Below, in pieces: positions 54,384 through 64,000 of a stretch of 64,000 nt of DNA. The position numbers and the translations under genes were made by a program. Within the stretch, counting starts at the first letter, position 1; the number at the start of each line of letters is the position of its first letter. A model generated the notes under the pieces. The model was not told the origin of the DNA. It searched no databases and saw only the letters and a list, made by a program, of their open reading frames with translations. This DNA is from Tetrapyrgos nigripes (lineage: Eukaryota > Basidiomycota > Agaricomycetes > Agaricales > Campanellaceae): positions 1 to 64,000 of the forward strand of contig JAACJM010000333.1 of assembly GCA_013368315.1 (NCBI GenBank), in the 5' to 3' direction.

Positions 54384-54858
54384 CTACTTGATCACCATGA
54401 TCCATTGCATCACAAGCAATATTCAACTGGGAAAGGTTCACCAGTAACACCTCCATTTAACTTTATAAAGAGACAGCTATCCAAAACTGGTACTCACAAG
54501 TAAAAGTAAAAGTACTGCAGCAGACATCCACACCCATGAACAAATCAGAAGGCAACATGATTGAGAGGATGCAATCCAGAGGAGGACAGGTTCATCCACA
54601 AGGGATAAAATCAGCTTGGATACTGCTGGCATTGAACGTGAATGCTAAATAGGGAGGATTTTAGAATGATTTCAAGAAAATAATGAGAAAAATGGCATTT
54701 AGTAAAGTTGAATGGGGTTTGAGAGAGAGGATGAAGAGGACAACAGGCAGATACTTACCTTCTCCAATGAAACAGTTGGTGTTCTGAGCAGCAACACCAA
54801 CACTTCCAACAGTGGTGATGGTGAAGAGAGAGATGAGAGTAGATTTGGTGAAGGCCAT
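54384..54858 (-). pseudogene. small secreted cysteine-containing protein, remnant
   Basis: The ATG at 54858 opens a signal peptide (STLISLFTITTVGSVGVAAQ) and NTNCFIGE, then a GTAAGT...TAG intron to about 54656. Exon 2 reads AFTFNASSIQADFIPCG, a TGA, TCPPLDCILSIMLPSDLF and VDVCCSTFTFTC. Cysteine spacing is typical of small secreted fungal proteins. The TGA would truncate it. A third exon near 54470-54384 (NLSQLNIACDAMDHGD) ends at the gypsy 1 LTR. Function unknown. Confidence 0.5.
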
Positions 54859-54924
54859 TGCGAGTGTTATGGTTAATTACTTAGCTTGTCTGAAAGCCGA
54901 GGAACAAGCATCAATCTCAGAGAG

Positions 54925-54934
54925 CCTTTTATAC
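54925..54934 (-). promoter_or_regulatory. TATA box of the small secreted protein gene
   Basis: Minus strand GTATAAAAGG, about 70 bp upstream of the ATG at 54858. Confidence 0.5.
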
Positions 54935-55372
54935 CTGCTGTGGCTGATATTTTGAAACAAAGAAGGATTTCAGTGTCTGATGATCCAGGCACTTAGTACT
55001 CAGTAGTTAGTCCAAGTTGAGACACTGGGCCAAGAGTCTCAGAGTATATCTAAGCAGCTCAAGTTCCAAAAGTGAGCTTTCCCACAAAAGTGACACTAAT
55101 AGTATCATGGGGGAAACTCTAACCATAGCCAGCAGGAAGGTGAGTGCTGAGGTTGTTGATACACTCAAATAGCCACCCAAGTCACATGAGATAGAAATAA
55201 GAACAAGACAATAGATTGAGATATAGATAGAAATAAGAGAGAATGAGCAGGCTGACTAGGCTCAACACTAGTGGAGATGAAGTGAATGAACTGGAGAATC
55301 AGTTACAAAGGATCACAAGTATATATGAGAAAGTCTAAGAGATGAGAAAGAGTTGATGGAAATAGAACAGTG
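54935..55372. other. intergenic, nothing recognised
   Basis: Upstream of the secreted-protein remnant and up to the gypsy 2 target site. No gene, repeat end or RNA gene seen. Confidence 0.4.
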
Positions 55373-55377
55373 GCCAT

Positions 55378-55830
55378 TGTCACAAATCGCCAGTTTATTC
55401 ATTCTCTTCAGTCTATTTATTTCTTATCTCCACGGACTACTATTCATTTCTCTCACCTTTACCATCATCATCTTCTTCGTCTACGGTTACCATCACTTGT
55501 TCTGACATATTCATCCTTTATCTCCTCTGATTCCTATTTCCATGGACATTCCCACTTATTCACTTATTTCCAATTCACTTCCTTGATATATATACCAAAG
55601 GACTTGTAGTTAGTTCCCTAGTCTGTTCACTTCGTCTCCACTCCACTCTCAGTACAGTGCAGTGTCGAGTATAGTCAGCTACTCATTCTCTACTTGTGTC
55701 TACAATTTCTCTATTCCTTCTCTCTCTATCTCTCTCTCTCTCTCTTGATATCGTCTCGTGTGTAATTCATCAATCTATTGGTTCATCTTGTGACTTGGGT
55801 GGTTATTGCTAAGTGACAACGTTCTTGACA
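55378..55830 (+). repeat. gypsy 2 5' LTR (453 bp)
   Basis: Starts TGTCACAAATCGCC and ends CTTGACA. Contains GATATATATACC near the middle as a TATA-like motif and a CT-rich tract. The first bases after it (CTTGAACAGACTC) do not match a tRNA 3' end that I recognise, so priming may be by another route. Confidence 0.88.
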
Positions 55831-56099
55831 CTTGAACAGACTCTCTTACACCCACCTCACAAACAGACCTCACAACTCAACACAAATCCTTATGTTGTAT
55901 CAAACCTTCCTATTCCCCCATCCTTCCCCTATGGTGCCCCAAGCACATCATCTCTATCCTGTGTGAGGAGCCTCACAGGTTGGCCAGCGTGAACAGTTCA
56001 AGGAGCTGTTGCACGAAGTCATCCCCCGTCTACACAGTTTCGAGACGTAAAACCAAACTCACTGATTTGAGTAGGGTGGTCGACTGACTCTGTAATTGA

Positions 56100-57030
56100 A
56101 ATCCTAAATTATACACACTGGCCCTCAACTTCGAACCATTCCTCAACAACCTACGAATCCGACCCCCACCAGAATACCCCTACAGGACCAAAAAGTCAGA
56201 CCCAAACAGCTTTGAGAACTACTCACAGCGGGTTAAAAACGCAGTACAAAAACACACCGTCGCATTTGACAACTATTGGATTAAACTAAACAAAAGAACG
56301 TGGGCCAAAGGTGAAGTAACCATCTTTGAATATTGTCAAGAACGTTGTCACTTAGCAGTTAACCACCCAAGTCACTCGATGAACAAGATAGATTGATAAG
56401 ATATAAGAGGCGAGAGAGGTATAAAGATAATGGAGGCAAGAGAGAAACGAGTAGCTGACTATACTCGACACTGCACTGTACTGAGAGCGGAGTGGAGACG
56501 AAGTGAACAGACTAAAGAACTAACTACAAGCCATTGGTATATATGTGAAAGAAGTGAATAAAGAATAAGTGAATAAGTGAGAATGTCCGTGGAGATAAAG
56601 ATCGGAGATAGGAATCGGGGAGATAAATGATGTACATGTCAGATCAAGTGATGGTAACCGTAGACAAGGAAAATGATGATAAAGAAATGAATAGCAGTCC
56701 GTGGAGTTAAGAAATAAATAGGGAAGAGCGGCGATTCATGACAAATATCTTCGAATAAAGATATCCCCTGAGAATGCATCCCCATGCTACGTGGCAGTCA
56801 CAGACACTTGTTATTTCGTCCAACTTGGAAACGCCCCTATTCCTTGTTGGTTCAGTCACAACGACTACGAAGACAGTGACATCCTGGAACACTGCCAAAA
56901 GGAATGCGAAGAATACCTCCAAACTTGAATCCCCAGAATAAACGACTACTACCGACAAGGATTCTATTGGGAGGACGTCTCCACTGATCAGTGGAACCAC
57001 CTGTTTTCAGGACCTGAAGACGCCAACTAG
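56100..57030 (+). pseudogene. gypsy 2 coding-like region before gag, split by a solo LTR
   Basis: An open frame reads LALNFEPFLNNLRIRPPPEY, NSFENYSQRVKNAVQKHTVA and NYWIKLNKRTWAKGEVTIFE. It is cut by a solo LTR at 56334 and continues as ASPCYVAVTDTCYFVQLGNA, CWFSHNDYEDSDILEHCQKE and DQWNHLFSGPEDAN, ending at TAG 57028-57030. One TGA (56926) interrupts it. No family is recognised. Its length and coding character suggest a leader protein or N-terminal extension ahead of Gag. Confidence 0.45.
56334..56743 (-). repeat. solo LTR of the gypsy 2 family, nested, 5 bp target duplication
   Basis: Minus strand begins TGTCATGAATCGCC and ends TTCTTGACA, aligning throughout with the gypsy 2 LTRs. AATAT flanks both sides (56329-56333 and 56744-56748). 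It is more diverged from both element LTRs than these are from each other. Confidence 0.88.
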
Positions 57031-57525
57031 TGTATGTCCGAAAGTGGAATCCCTAGAGCAACTTGATCATGTATTGCCTCACAAGCTCCCAGTTATACCT
57101 CCTCACCTCACATTCCCCTTACCTGCATCCGTCGACCTCATGCATATCATCTCCGAAGCCAAAAGGACTGTTATCTTTCAGCTAATAACCAGTGGGACGT
57201 CTGTCCAACCAATCCATGTCCAAACTGACTCTCCATACACAATCGAGTACTTACACAAGCAGAGCTAGAGTACAGCTTTGGACCCATATTAGCACTTGGG
57301 CAATATTTTCAATCAGAACCAATTCCAGAAACCCAAATCCCAATAACCAAATCTGTATCACATTCTCGACTTGAAGAATCAGACCCTAGTAACGAAACTG
57401 CCCCCAAACCACAAACTTCCCTTAACAGATCCCCATCTGACAGCACCCCCAGTGCGGTCCAAGAACCCATATCTGTTCACCCCCAACAATCAATTGATTT
57501 CTGCACTCTCTATTCCTCCCTCGAA
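57031..57525 (+). other. coding-like Pro/Ser/Thr-rich leader continuing into gag
   Basis: Frames here lack stops over long runs: ASVDLMHIISEAKRTVIFQL at 57125, then, after one shift near 57260, LEYSFGPILALGQYFQSEPI and a Pro/Ser-rich stretch in frame with the gag ATG at 57526. This may be the true N-terminal part of Gag. Confidence 0.35.
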
Positions 57526-58660
57526 ATGTCCAAACACAGCGAGCCTACTTCAGCCACTGCCACTGCAGGGGGAACGAATAGAACCCCTGCTGACATCCCT
57601 ATTGACGACGCTGATCTCTCTATCACTCCTGGTAGAACCACAAAGGAAGGAGGGGCAAAATCAGAGAAATTCGCAGGAGAACAAAACCTAGCAAAAGACT
57701 GGTTAGCCGACTTAACGAAGGGGTCTATCCTATGGAGAATGAGAAAATATCACTATTCCTCACTCTCTTCACAGGAGAGGAAGCAGGGCAATGGGCTCAC
57801 GACATGATGGCGAAAATCTATGAAGAAGACGATGACTATAGCAACAGTGATGAAGAATCAACTAGCGAGGACGAAGACTCTTCATCACTAGAATCTACAA
57901 TGAAGAAGAAGTCGTGGACCCTACAAGAAGTGAAATGAGAGTTCTTGCGAGATTTTAAACCAGTGTCCTGAGAATCTCAAGCACAAATGAAGATAGAAAC
58001 CATAAGGATGGAGGGAGCCTTAGCAGATATAGATAAGTACAACTCCCAATTCAAACTATACGCTAAAGATACTGGTTACAACGACAAGGCATTAATGAAG
58101 CACTATCGAAAGGGGCTTCCGAAAGGATTGGTAGACTGAATTTCGTTTCTATCATCTCAACCCAAGAAGGTTGCAGTCAAAAAACACATGATCTGGGCAG
58201 AAAGACAGGCAGAGAAAGCCTTATGGAATAAACAACAAGGAGAAGGGGGGCAGCAGACCAAGGGATCACAGGGTGTGGGAGGCAGTCGAACGAGAATCAT
58301 GGAAGTAAATGCCTTCCAAAGCAATACCCCAGGTGCATCTTCAAATACTAAGTATCCAGGAAAGAGAAAGGATGAGAAAGGAGGGAAGATGTTTCGGCTG
58401 TCGCGAAAAAGGACACACCACATGGAATTGCCCTACTTTTCCCAGGTTGATCACAACAACTACCAACAACGCAGCCTCAAGACCTTCGATAAGAACAACT
58501 ACAACCACCACAGAACCCCTGTCCTTCGGGACAAACACTACGATGAAGGACATCTCAGAATTGACCACCAAAATCAGGTCACTATCGGAAGAAGAGAAGG
58601 AGAAGGCTGCAGGATACCTAAAAGATCTTGTAACACAAACAGATTTTTAAATACCTCCCC
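57526..58660 (+). pseudogene. gypsy 2 gag
   Basis: From ATG 57526 (MSKHSEPTSATATAGGTNRT). Capsid-like blocks are MENEKISLFLTLFTGEEAGQ, LADIDKYNSQFKLYAKDTGY and LMKHYRKGLPKGLVD. The zinc knuckle GRCFGCREKGHTTWNCPTF lies at about 58390-58450. Frameshifts near 57740 and 58380 and TGA codons at 57936, 57969 and 58137 break it. The TGA positions fit an ancestral Arg. Confidence 0.8.
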
Positions 58661-58829
58661 TGTCACGTCGTCAGGGGGAGTATGGACATATATACCAGTA
58701 AAAAACAGGCAATACATGAGCCTTATACCTTTTCATAAGCCACAATTCCCATCTGAGCTAAGAATCACGGCAATCACTCAAAATCGGCAGATCCCCTCGA
58801 TAGAATTGAAAACAGAACTAATCGGCAAA

Positions 58830-61800
58830 ATAAACCTGCTCTACTAGATAGTGGAGCAGAAGGAATTATTATCAACAACACCTTAATCAGATTCCCATAG
58901 AAAAACCCTTCCCAGTATGAAACGTCGACGGATCCAAAAATGTGATGGGATGGGTGACGCACTACACCATCCAAAATTTACGGATCCATGGACAAAATCA
59001 AAAATCCCATCATGAAGAAACTGCCAAATTTTATATTACGGACATTGGCAATCATGATATCATTCTAGGCACCGATTGGTTAGAACACCACAACCCAGAG
59101 ATCGATTGGGCAATCTCGAAAATTAACCTGACACGCTGCGCTGATACCTGTGTACTGGAAAAACCCCCAGTGAAAATCAAAGCTAAGCTGAATACACATC
59201 ACACGAAACCAAAACAACCTGAAATAGTTGACCCTAGGACATACCATCGAAACTACCAAGTATCATACAAGGAACCCATAGGACACTATAAACCAGTGGC
59301 ACAGCTAAAGATAGCGGGGCAACGTCGAAGATCACAATCACAAAACACCTGCTCAGAACATATCAAATTGGGGACACTGTTACCCTCAGAAGATACAACT
59401 GGACAATGGGATGTTCCACGCCAATGGAGTCAACTCGCCATGGAATATATTGATGCCCCAAAGGATCAAGACGAAGAATTATCAGAAACCGAGCTGAGTA
59501 TCTTGTCGGTATTCAACAAGAAAACCTCGGAACGATTACCCCAACGAAGTAGCTGGGATCACGCAATCGAACTACAGGGGAATTTCCAACCGCAAACATG
59601 CAAAACATATCCCCTTTCGCCAAACAAACAAACCGAGTTGGACTCCTTCCTAAATGAAAATCTCGAAAAAGGATATATTAAACCGTCGAAATCACCCATG
59701 GCAAGTCCTTTCTTCTTCATCAAGAAAAAGGACGGGAAACTACGACCAGTACAAGACTACAGAGAACTCAACAAGGGTACCGTAAAGAATGCATACCCCT
59801 TACCTCTTATCCCAGAATTGATCGATAAGCTCAAAAATGCACACGTATTCACCAAGATTGATCTACGATGGGGATACAATAACATCCAGATCAAGGAAGG
59901 AGATGAATGGAAGGCCGCCTTCAAGACCAATCAAGGACTCTTCAAACCAACAGTCATGTTCTTTGGACTAATGAATTCACCAGCCACCTTCTAAGCAATG
60001 ATGAATACTATCTTTAAAGATCTCATCGATCAAGGGAAGGTTGTTATTTATATAGATGACATTCTCATATTCACCCACGATTTATCAGAACATCGTGAAC
60101 TTGTACAAAAGGTGCTACAATGTTTACGGGACAATGACTTATATGCAAAACCCGAGAAATGCACGTTCAAAACAGATAAGGTTGACTTCTTGGGCTTTAT
60201 TGTTTCCCATGACACCTTAGCAATGGACCCTGCTAAAGTAGCGGGGGTAATTGAATGGCCAACACCAAAGACGGTAAAAGAAGTACAAGCATTCCTATTC
60301 TCGAAAATTGCATGACCACTGTTTAACCTAACAAAGAAGGATAATCAGTGGAGTTGGGGAACAGAAACGGAAAAATTCTTCCAGTCTCTCGAAGCGGCCT
60401 TTACGTCTAAACCAGTCCTATTGATGCCCGATCATACCAAACTGTACCGGGTAGAAGTCGACGCATCAGAATACGCAACAGGAGGCATACTCATGCAAAT
60501 TGGAAATGATAACCGATGGCACCCGGTAGCCTACATCTCCAAGTCCCTTTCCGAAACGGAACAAAATTATGACATCCATGATAAAGAACTGCTTGCAATC
60601 ATATGAGCATTAGAAGCATGGCAACACTATCTGGAAGGAGCCCCACACTCCATTGAAATCTTGACCGATCACCAAAACCTAAAATACTTCCAGACAGCTC
60701 AGAAACTCAGCCGACGACAAGCACGCTGGGCATTATTTCTTACATGATTTGAGTTTTCTCTCCTCCATAAACTGGGAAGCCTTAACAAAGCTGATCCATT
60801 GTCCAGACAACCAGATCACTGAGTCGGAGTAGAAAACTACAATACCAACAGGGTCCTTCTTGACCCTAAATTTTTCCGAATTCGAGCAACCAGACAAGGG
60901 ACTGTAATGGCTATAGGAGACACAGAACTGCGTCGAAGAATCAAAGAGTCCCCCAAAAGGGATCTTGAAGTAGTGAGTGCCCTCGACATCATTCTACGAA
61001 ACGGACCACGGTCTCTGGTGAAGAACTTACAGGAATGGAACTACAAGGACGGAATTATATTGTTCCGGGGTAAAATCTATATCCCAGCCGACAATAATCT
61101 CCAACGAGACATTGTGAAATTACACCACAATTCCCTAGCGGTGGGACACCCAGGTAGATACAAGACCTACGAACTAGTTAGCAGAGAATTCTTGTGGCCA
61201 GAGACTACGTAAACAGTTGCGCCAAATGCCAGGTAACTAAACCGAAAAATCACCCAACTCGGATCCCCTTGATACCTACTGAAGTTCCAGAACGTCCTTT
61301 CAGAACTATCACTACCGACTTCATCACAGATCTTCCCAAATGTAAGGGATTCAATGCAATACATGTCATGGTCGACAAGTCAATGAAAACCGTCATTATA
61401 TCGCCATGTACAAAAACAATCGACAGTGACGGTACGGTCAGCCTCCTGCTGGATCACACATGGCAACAATACGGGCTGTGGGATAAAATGATCTCTGATC
61501 AAGGACCACAGTTTGCTAGTAAAGTCATGGCCACGGTCCACGACAAACTAGGAATAACATCAGCACTCAGCACAGCTTATCACCCACAGACTGATGGGGA
61601 ATCGGAACGATACAACCAAGAACTAGAACAGTTCTTACGGATCTTCTGTAACTACCAACAAGAAGACTGGGTGGACTATATACCTTACGCGGAGTTCAGC
61701 CACAACATGAGAATGCACTCAGCAACCGGAAAATCGCCATTCGAACTCTTACACGGATATCAACCGCGATTCTTCCCTACATTGAACCCAACATCCAATC

Positions 61801-62369
61801 TACTGACAGTCGAAGAATGACTCGAAAATCTCAATCAACTCAGAGACAAACTCAAAGCCAGTCTAACTTCGGCAGCAGAAACGATGAAAGACCAGCACAG
61901 AAACCATTCCATACCGTGGACAGGGTTTAAGATTGGGGACAAGGTATTACTCGACAGGAAAAACCTAAAAACAACGAGACTGAAAGCTAAGTTATCTGAT
62001 TGTCGTCATGGTCCATTTGAAGTCATCGAAGTAATCATTCAGGTCAACTACAAGTTGAAATTACCGAGAACTTGGTGAATACATCCCATCTTTTATGCAA
62101 CACTGCTATCACCATATGTCAAAACAGATGCTCATGGACCAAACTACCCCGAACCACCCATGGAGTTGCTGGATGCAGATGAAGAATACGACGTGGAAAA
62201 AATACTAGACTCCAGACCCACCAGGAATAAGAAAGGAACTCAGTATCTCATCAAGTGGTTGGACTACCCTGACTCTGAGAATTCTTGGGTTCCCACATCG
62301 AATCTGACGAACGTAACCGACATGGTTGAAGAATTCCATCAGAAACATCCACGGGCATACCGACACTGA
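58830..62369 (+). pseudogene. gypsy 2 pol: protease, RT, RNase H, integrase, chromodomain
   Basis: Protease LLDSGAEGIIINNT (58840) and HDIILGTDWL. RT: ASPFFFIKKKDGKLRPVQDY, then VVIYIDDILIF (60050) with the catalytic Asp pair. RNase H: YRVEVDASEYATGG and DKELLAII. Integrase: the zinc-binding HHNSLAVGHPGRYKT with CAKCQV, then TTDFI, ISDQGPQFAS and TDGESERYNQE giving the D, D, E triad. A GPFEV region and a chromodomain (EEYDVEKILDSR, QYLIKWLDYPDSENSWVP) end at 62369. Stops are at 58918, 59992, 60313, 60604, 60745, 60820, 61818 and 62076. A short deletion follows VQAFL at 60297 and a small deletion lies at 61203. Confidence 0.88.
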
Positions 62370-62449
62370 TAAACTGCGTTCACCGTCAAACATTGCCAAA
62401 ACAACTACCCTTCTAGATCCAAGGATCTTAAAAGGACGTACGCTCGAAC

Positions 62450-63061
62450 ATGGAGTCTACAAAAATGTCTACCCCCACTACGTCCACCGTCCCAAACACG
62501 CTCTCCTTCTCATTCTCACCGGAAACTTCACTTACCTTCTCTGGCACTAAAATTCCATACGACCCTCCCGACGGCAGAGTCGATCTCTTCTTTCGTATGG
62601 CATGGAACTATGACCCAAATGATTGGTTTTACGACAATTGGTGGAACACACCCAACAACAACTTAGACGACAGTTGGGGTAATCCCCACAACAACGAGGG
62701 TTGGGACTCTGATGGGTGGGGCTCCTGGGGACATCATACCCCGACGGCGCTATGGGAATGGAACAAAAAGGACAACGGGTATGATAGCAGTGATTCGCAG
62801 GAAACAGATTTCAAGGAGATTGACAGTAGACTTAACGAGGCATGGGAGAAGGGACTTTTCAATCTGACAGGCCCAGACAGCAAGGTCAACGACATACGAG
62901 CTCCGGGGCAAGCTCGTCATAAGAAGGGGGTAGTGTCACGAATCACCGGTTTATTCATTCTCTTCAGTCTATTTATTTCTTATCTCCACGGACTACTATT
63001 CATTTCTCTCACCTTTACCATCATCATCTTCTTCGTCTACAGTTACCATCACTTGTTCTGA
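62450..63061 (+). CDS. 203-codon frame after pol, running into the 3' LTR
   Basis: Begins MESTKMSTPTTSTVPNTLSF. The centre is rich in Trp, Asn, Asp and Gly (DDSWGNPHNNEGWDSDGWGS). After RHKKGVVSRITG the frame enters the LTR and gives a very hydrophobic end (LFILFSLFISYLHGLLFISL) with about two membrane-span-like segments. It occupies the place where env or accessory genes lie in some LTR elements. No similarity to an envelope protein is claimed. It has no internal stop although pol has many. The hydrophobic tail could be chance translation of LTR sequence. Confidence 0.4.
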   Translation: MESTKMSTPTTSTVPNTLSFSFSPETSLTFSGTKIPYDPPDGRVDLFFRMAWNYDPNDWFYDNWWNTPNNNLDDSWGNPHNNEGWDSDGWGSWGHHTPTALWEWNKKDNGYDSSDSQETDFKEIDSRLNEAWEKGLFNLTGPDSKVNDIRAPGQARHKKGVVSRITGLFILFSLFISYLHGLLFISLTFTIIIFFVYSYHHLF

Positions 63062-63355
63062 CATATTCATCCTTTATCTCCTCCGATTCCTATTTCCATG
63101 GACATTCCCACTTATTCACTTATTTCCAATTCACTTCCTTGATATATATACCAAAGGACTTGTAGTTAGTTCCCTAGTCTGTTCACTTCGTCTCCACTCT
63201 GCTCTCAGTACAGTGCAGTGTCAAGTATAGTCAGCTACTCATTCTCTACTTGTGTCTCTATTCCTTCTCTCTCTATCTCTCTCTCTCTTGATATCGTCTT
63301 GTGTGTAATTTGTCAATCTATTGGTGGTTATTGCTAAGTGACAACGTTCTTGACA
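62934..63355 (+). repeat. gypsy 2 3' LTR (422 bp)
   Basis: Preceded by the purine tract AAGAAGGGGGTAG. Starts TGTCACGAATCACC and ends CTTGACA. It differs from the 5' LTR at about nine positions and three small indels (an about 18 bp segment near the end, CT-repeat length, and about 10 bp before it). Confidence 0.88.
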
Positions 63356-63360
63356 GCCAT

Positions 63361-64000
63361 ATGATGTATCAAAGACAAGAACAATAGATCAAATATGGAT
63401 AGATTTAGGTACCAAATCATAGATGAATGATTGTCAGTTATTATAGGGTTTGGCAGAAGTTATAGGGTTCACTGAGTATGAATCTGAGTATAAATCAACA
63501 AGGAAAAGCAATAGACGAATGATGAAGGAATTCTGGGTTTAATGACAAAGTAAAGGAAGAAGGAGGGCAAAGAACTGTAGCAGTTTGTGACAGTGAGTAC
63601 ACTGATCAAGAACTTACTTGGAGCATATTGATGCCAGTGTTACATGGTTAGCCAGGGAAAATCAACTCTGGGTGCAAATGGGTGGAGAAAATTGCACGCC
63701 ATGTGACAACAAGTCACCACCCCGAGAAATGCAGAACAGACTGTAGATTCACTGCCTCCCAGTTTTCTTCTATCCAAGTCCCCAACTTGAAGTCCAAGTC
63801 CAAAGACAAGTATATGGCTCCCATACTTCTGAGCTATCATGGTATATTGATTTGGGTCTATTGTTCAATAAGTTGTAGCACAGGCCACAATAGCCCTAAG
63901 TTCCCAGACCTGACCTTCATATCATATACATCATTGAGGAATGAAAAAACAAGGCATTCATTCAACTCACAGACTCGCCGACTCCCATGAGAGTTACTCA
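63361..64000. other. flanking sequence, nothing recognised
   Basis: Frames on both strands (63640-63840 minus, 63682-63990 plus) are mutual shadows without motifs. No element ends seen. Confidence 0.4.

Larger units (their letters stand above)
55378..63355 (+). mobile_element. Ty3/gypsy element 2 (chromovirus), full length, 7978 bp
   Basis: Two LTRs (55378-55830 and 62934-63355) enclose gag and pol in the order protease, reverse transcriptase, RNase H, integrase, chromodomain. GCCAT flanks both ends (55373-55377 and 63356-63360), so the element is complete and sits where it landed. A solo LTR of the same family is nested at 56334-56743. Gag and pol carry about eleven in-frame TGA and one TAA plus a few indels. 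Confidence 0.92.

Noticed and set aside
55720..55745. CT-rich microsatellite as a regulatory element
   Set aside because: It is an ordinary length-variable CT run inside the gypsy LTR, differing in length between the two LTRs.
56707..57000. 97-codon minus-strand frame within gypsy 2
   Set aside because: Antisense of the pre-gag coding-like region. It has no motif.
57526..58660. Alternative genetic code with TGA read as Trp
   Set aside because: Host genes here use TGA as a stop (DUF1275, tannase), and the TGA sites in gypsy elements fit Arg better than Trp.

Overview
The window looks like a repeat-saturated stretch of a filamentous fungal genome, most likely a mushroom-forming basidiomycete (Agaricomycetes). 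The evidence is short GT-AG introns of about 50-75 bp, a Plavaka-type transposase, a fungal seven-helix membrane protein, a YoaK/DUF1275 protein, a tannase-family esterase, and a mix of Ty1/copia, Ty3/gypsy, DIRS-like, hAT and Tc1/mariner elements. No rRNA gene, CRISPR array or bacterial operon is visible.

Layout. 1-3915: the 5' part of a decayed minus-strand copia element, inserted in an exon of an unknown host gene that continues to about 5470. 5600-8965: short gene remnants and simple repeats. 8966-10359: the best intact host gene, a four-exon DUF1275 membrane protein. 11867-13455: a multi-exon seven-helix protein whose 5' end is duplicated at 19705-20400. 14600-19423: a DIRS-like tyrosine-recombinase retroelement with a hAT MITE in its terminal repeat. 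20.7-27.3 kb: gene-poor sequence with a dispersed repeat family, a SINE-like pair and a solo LTR that splits a coding remnant. 27639-29563: a tannase/feruloyl-esterase gene behind three tandem TATA-box copies, with a one-base frameshift. 30.3-33.4 kb: palindromic MITEs and repeat clusters.

33381-54383 is one deeply nested composite. A gypsy pol gene is split after its Gly-Pro-Tyr motif near 34083 and resumes at about 51968. The insert is another LTR retroelement. Its 3' LTR (35527-36900, resuming at 51712) is split by a Plavaka-type DNA transposon (36901-51711) that has about 670 bp terminal inverted repeats and a 3 bp target duplication. Inside that transposon sit a 4.15 kb segment carrying a hAT transposase, a tRNA-like short insertion, two nested hAT MITEs, a dead Tc1 element, an inverted LTR and further MITEs. 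The outer gypsy's 3' LTR holds an apparently intact Tc1/mariner element.

54384-54858 is a remnant of a small secreted-protein gene. 55378-63355 is a complete gypsy chromovirus with a perfect 5 bp target duplication and very similar LTRs. Its gag and pol are broken by in-frame TGA codons that all fit CGA-to-TGA change, and its LTR pair differs almost only at CpG-type sites, which points to methylation-linked decay. It also carries coding-like sequence before gag and a 203-codon reading frame after pol.
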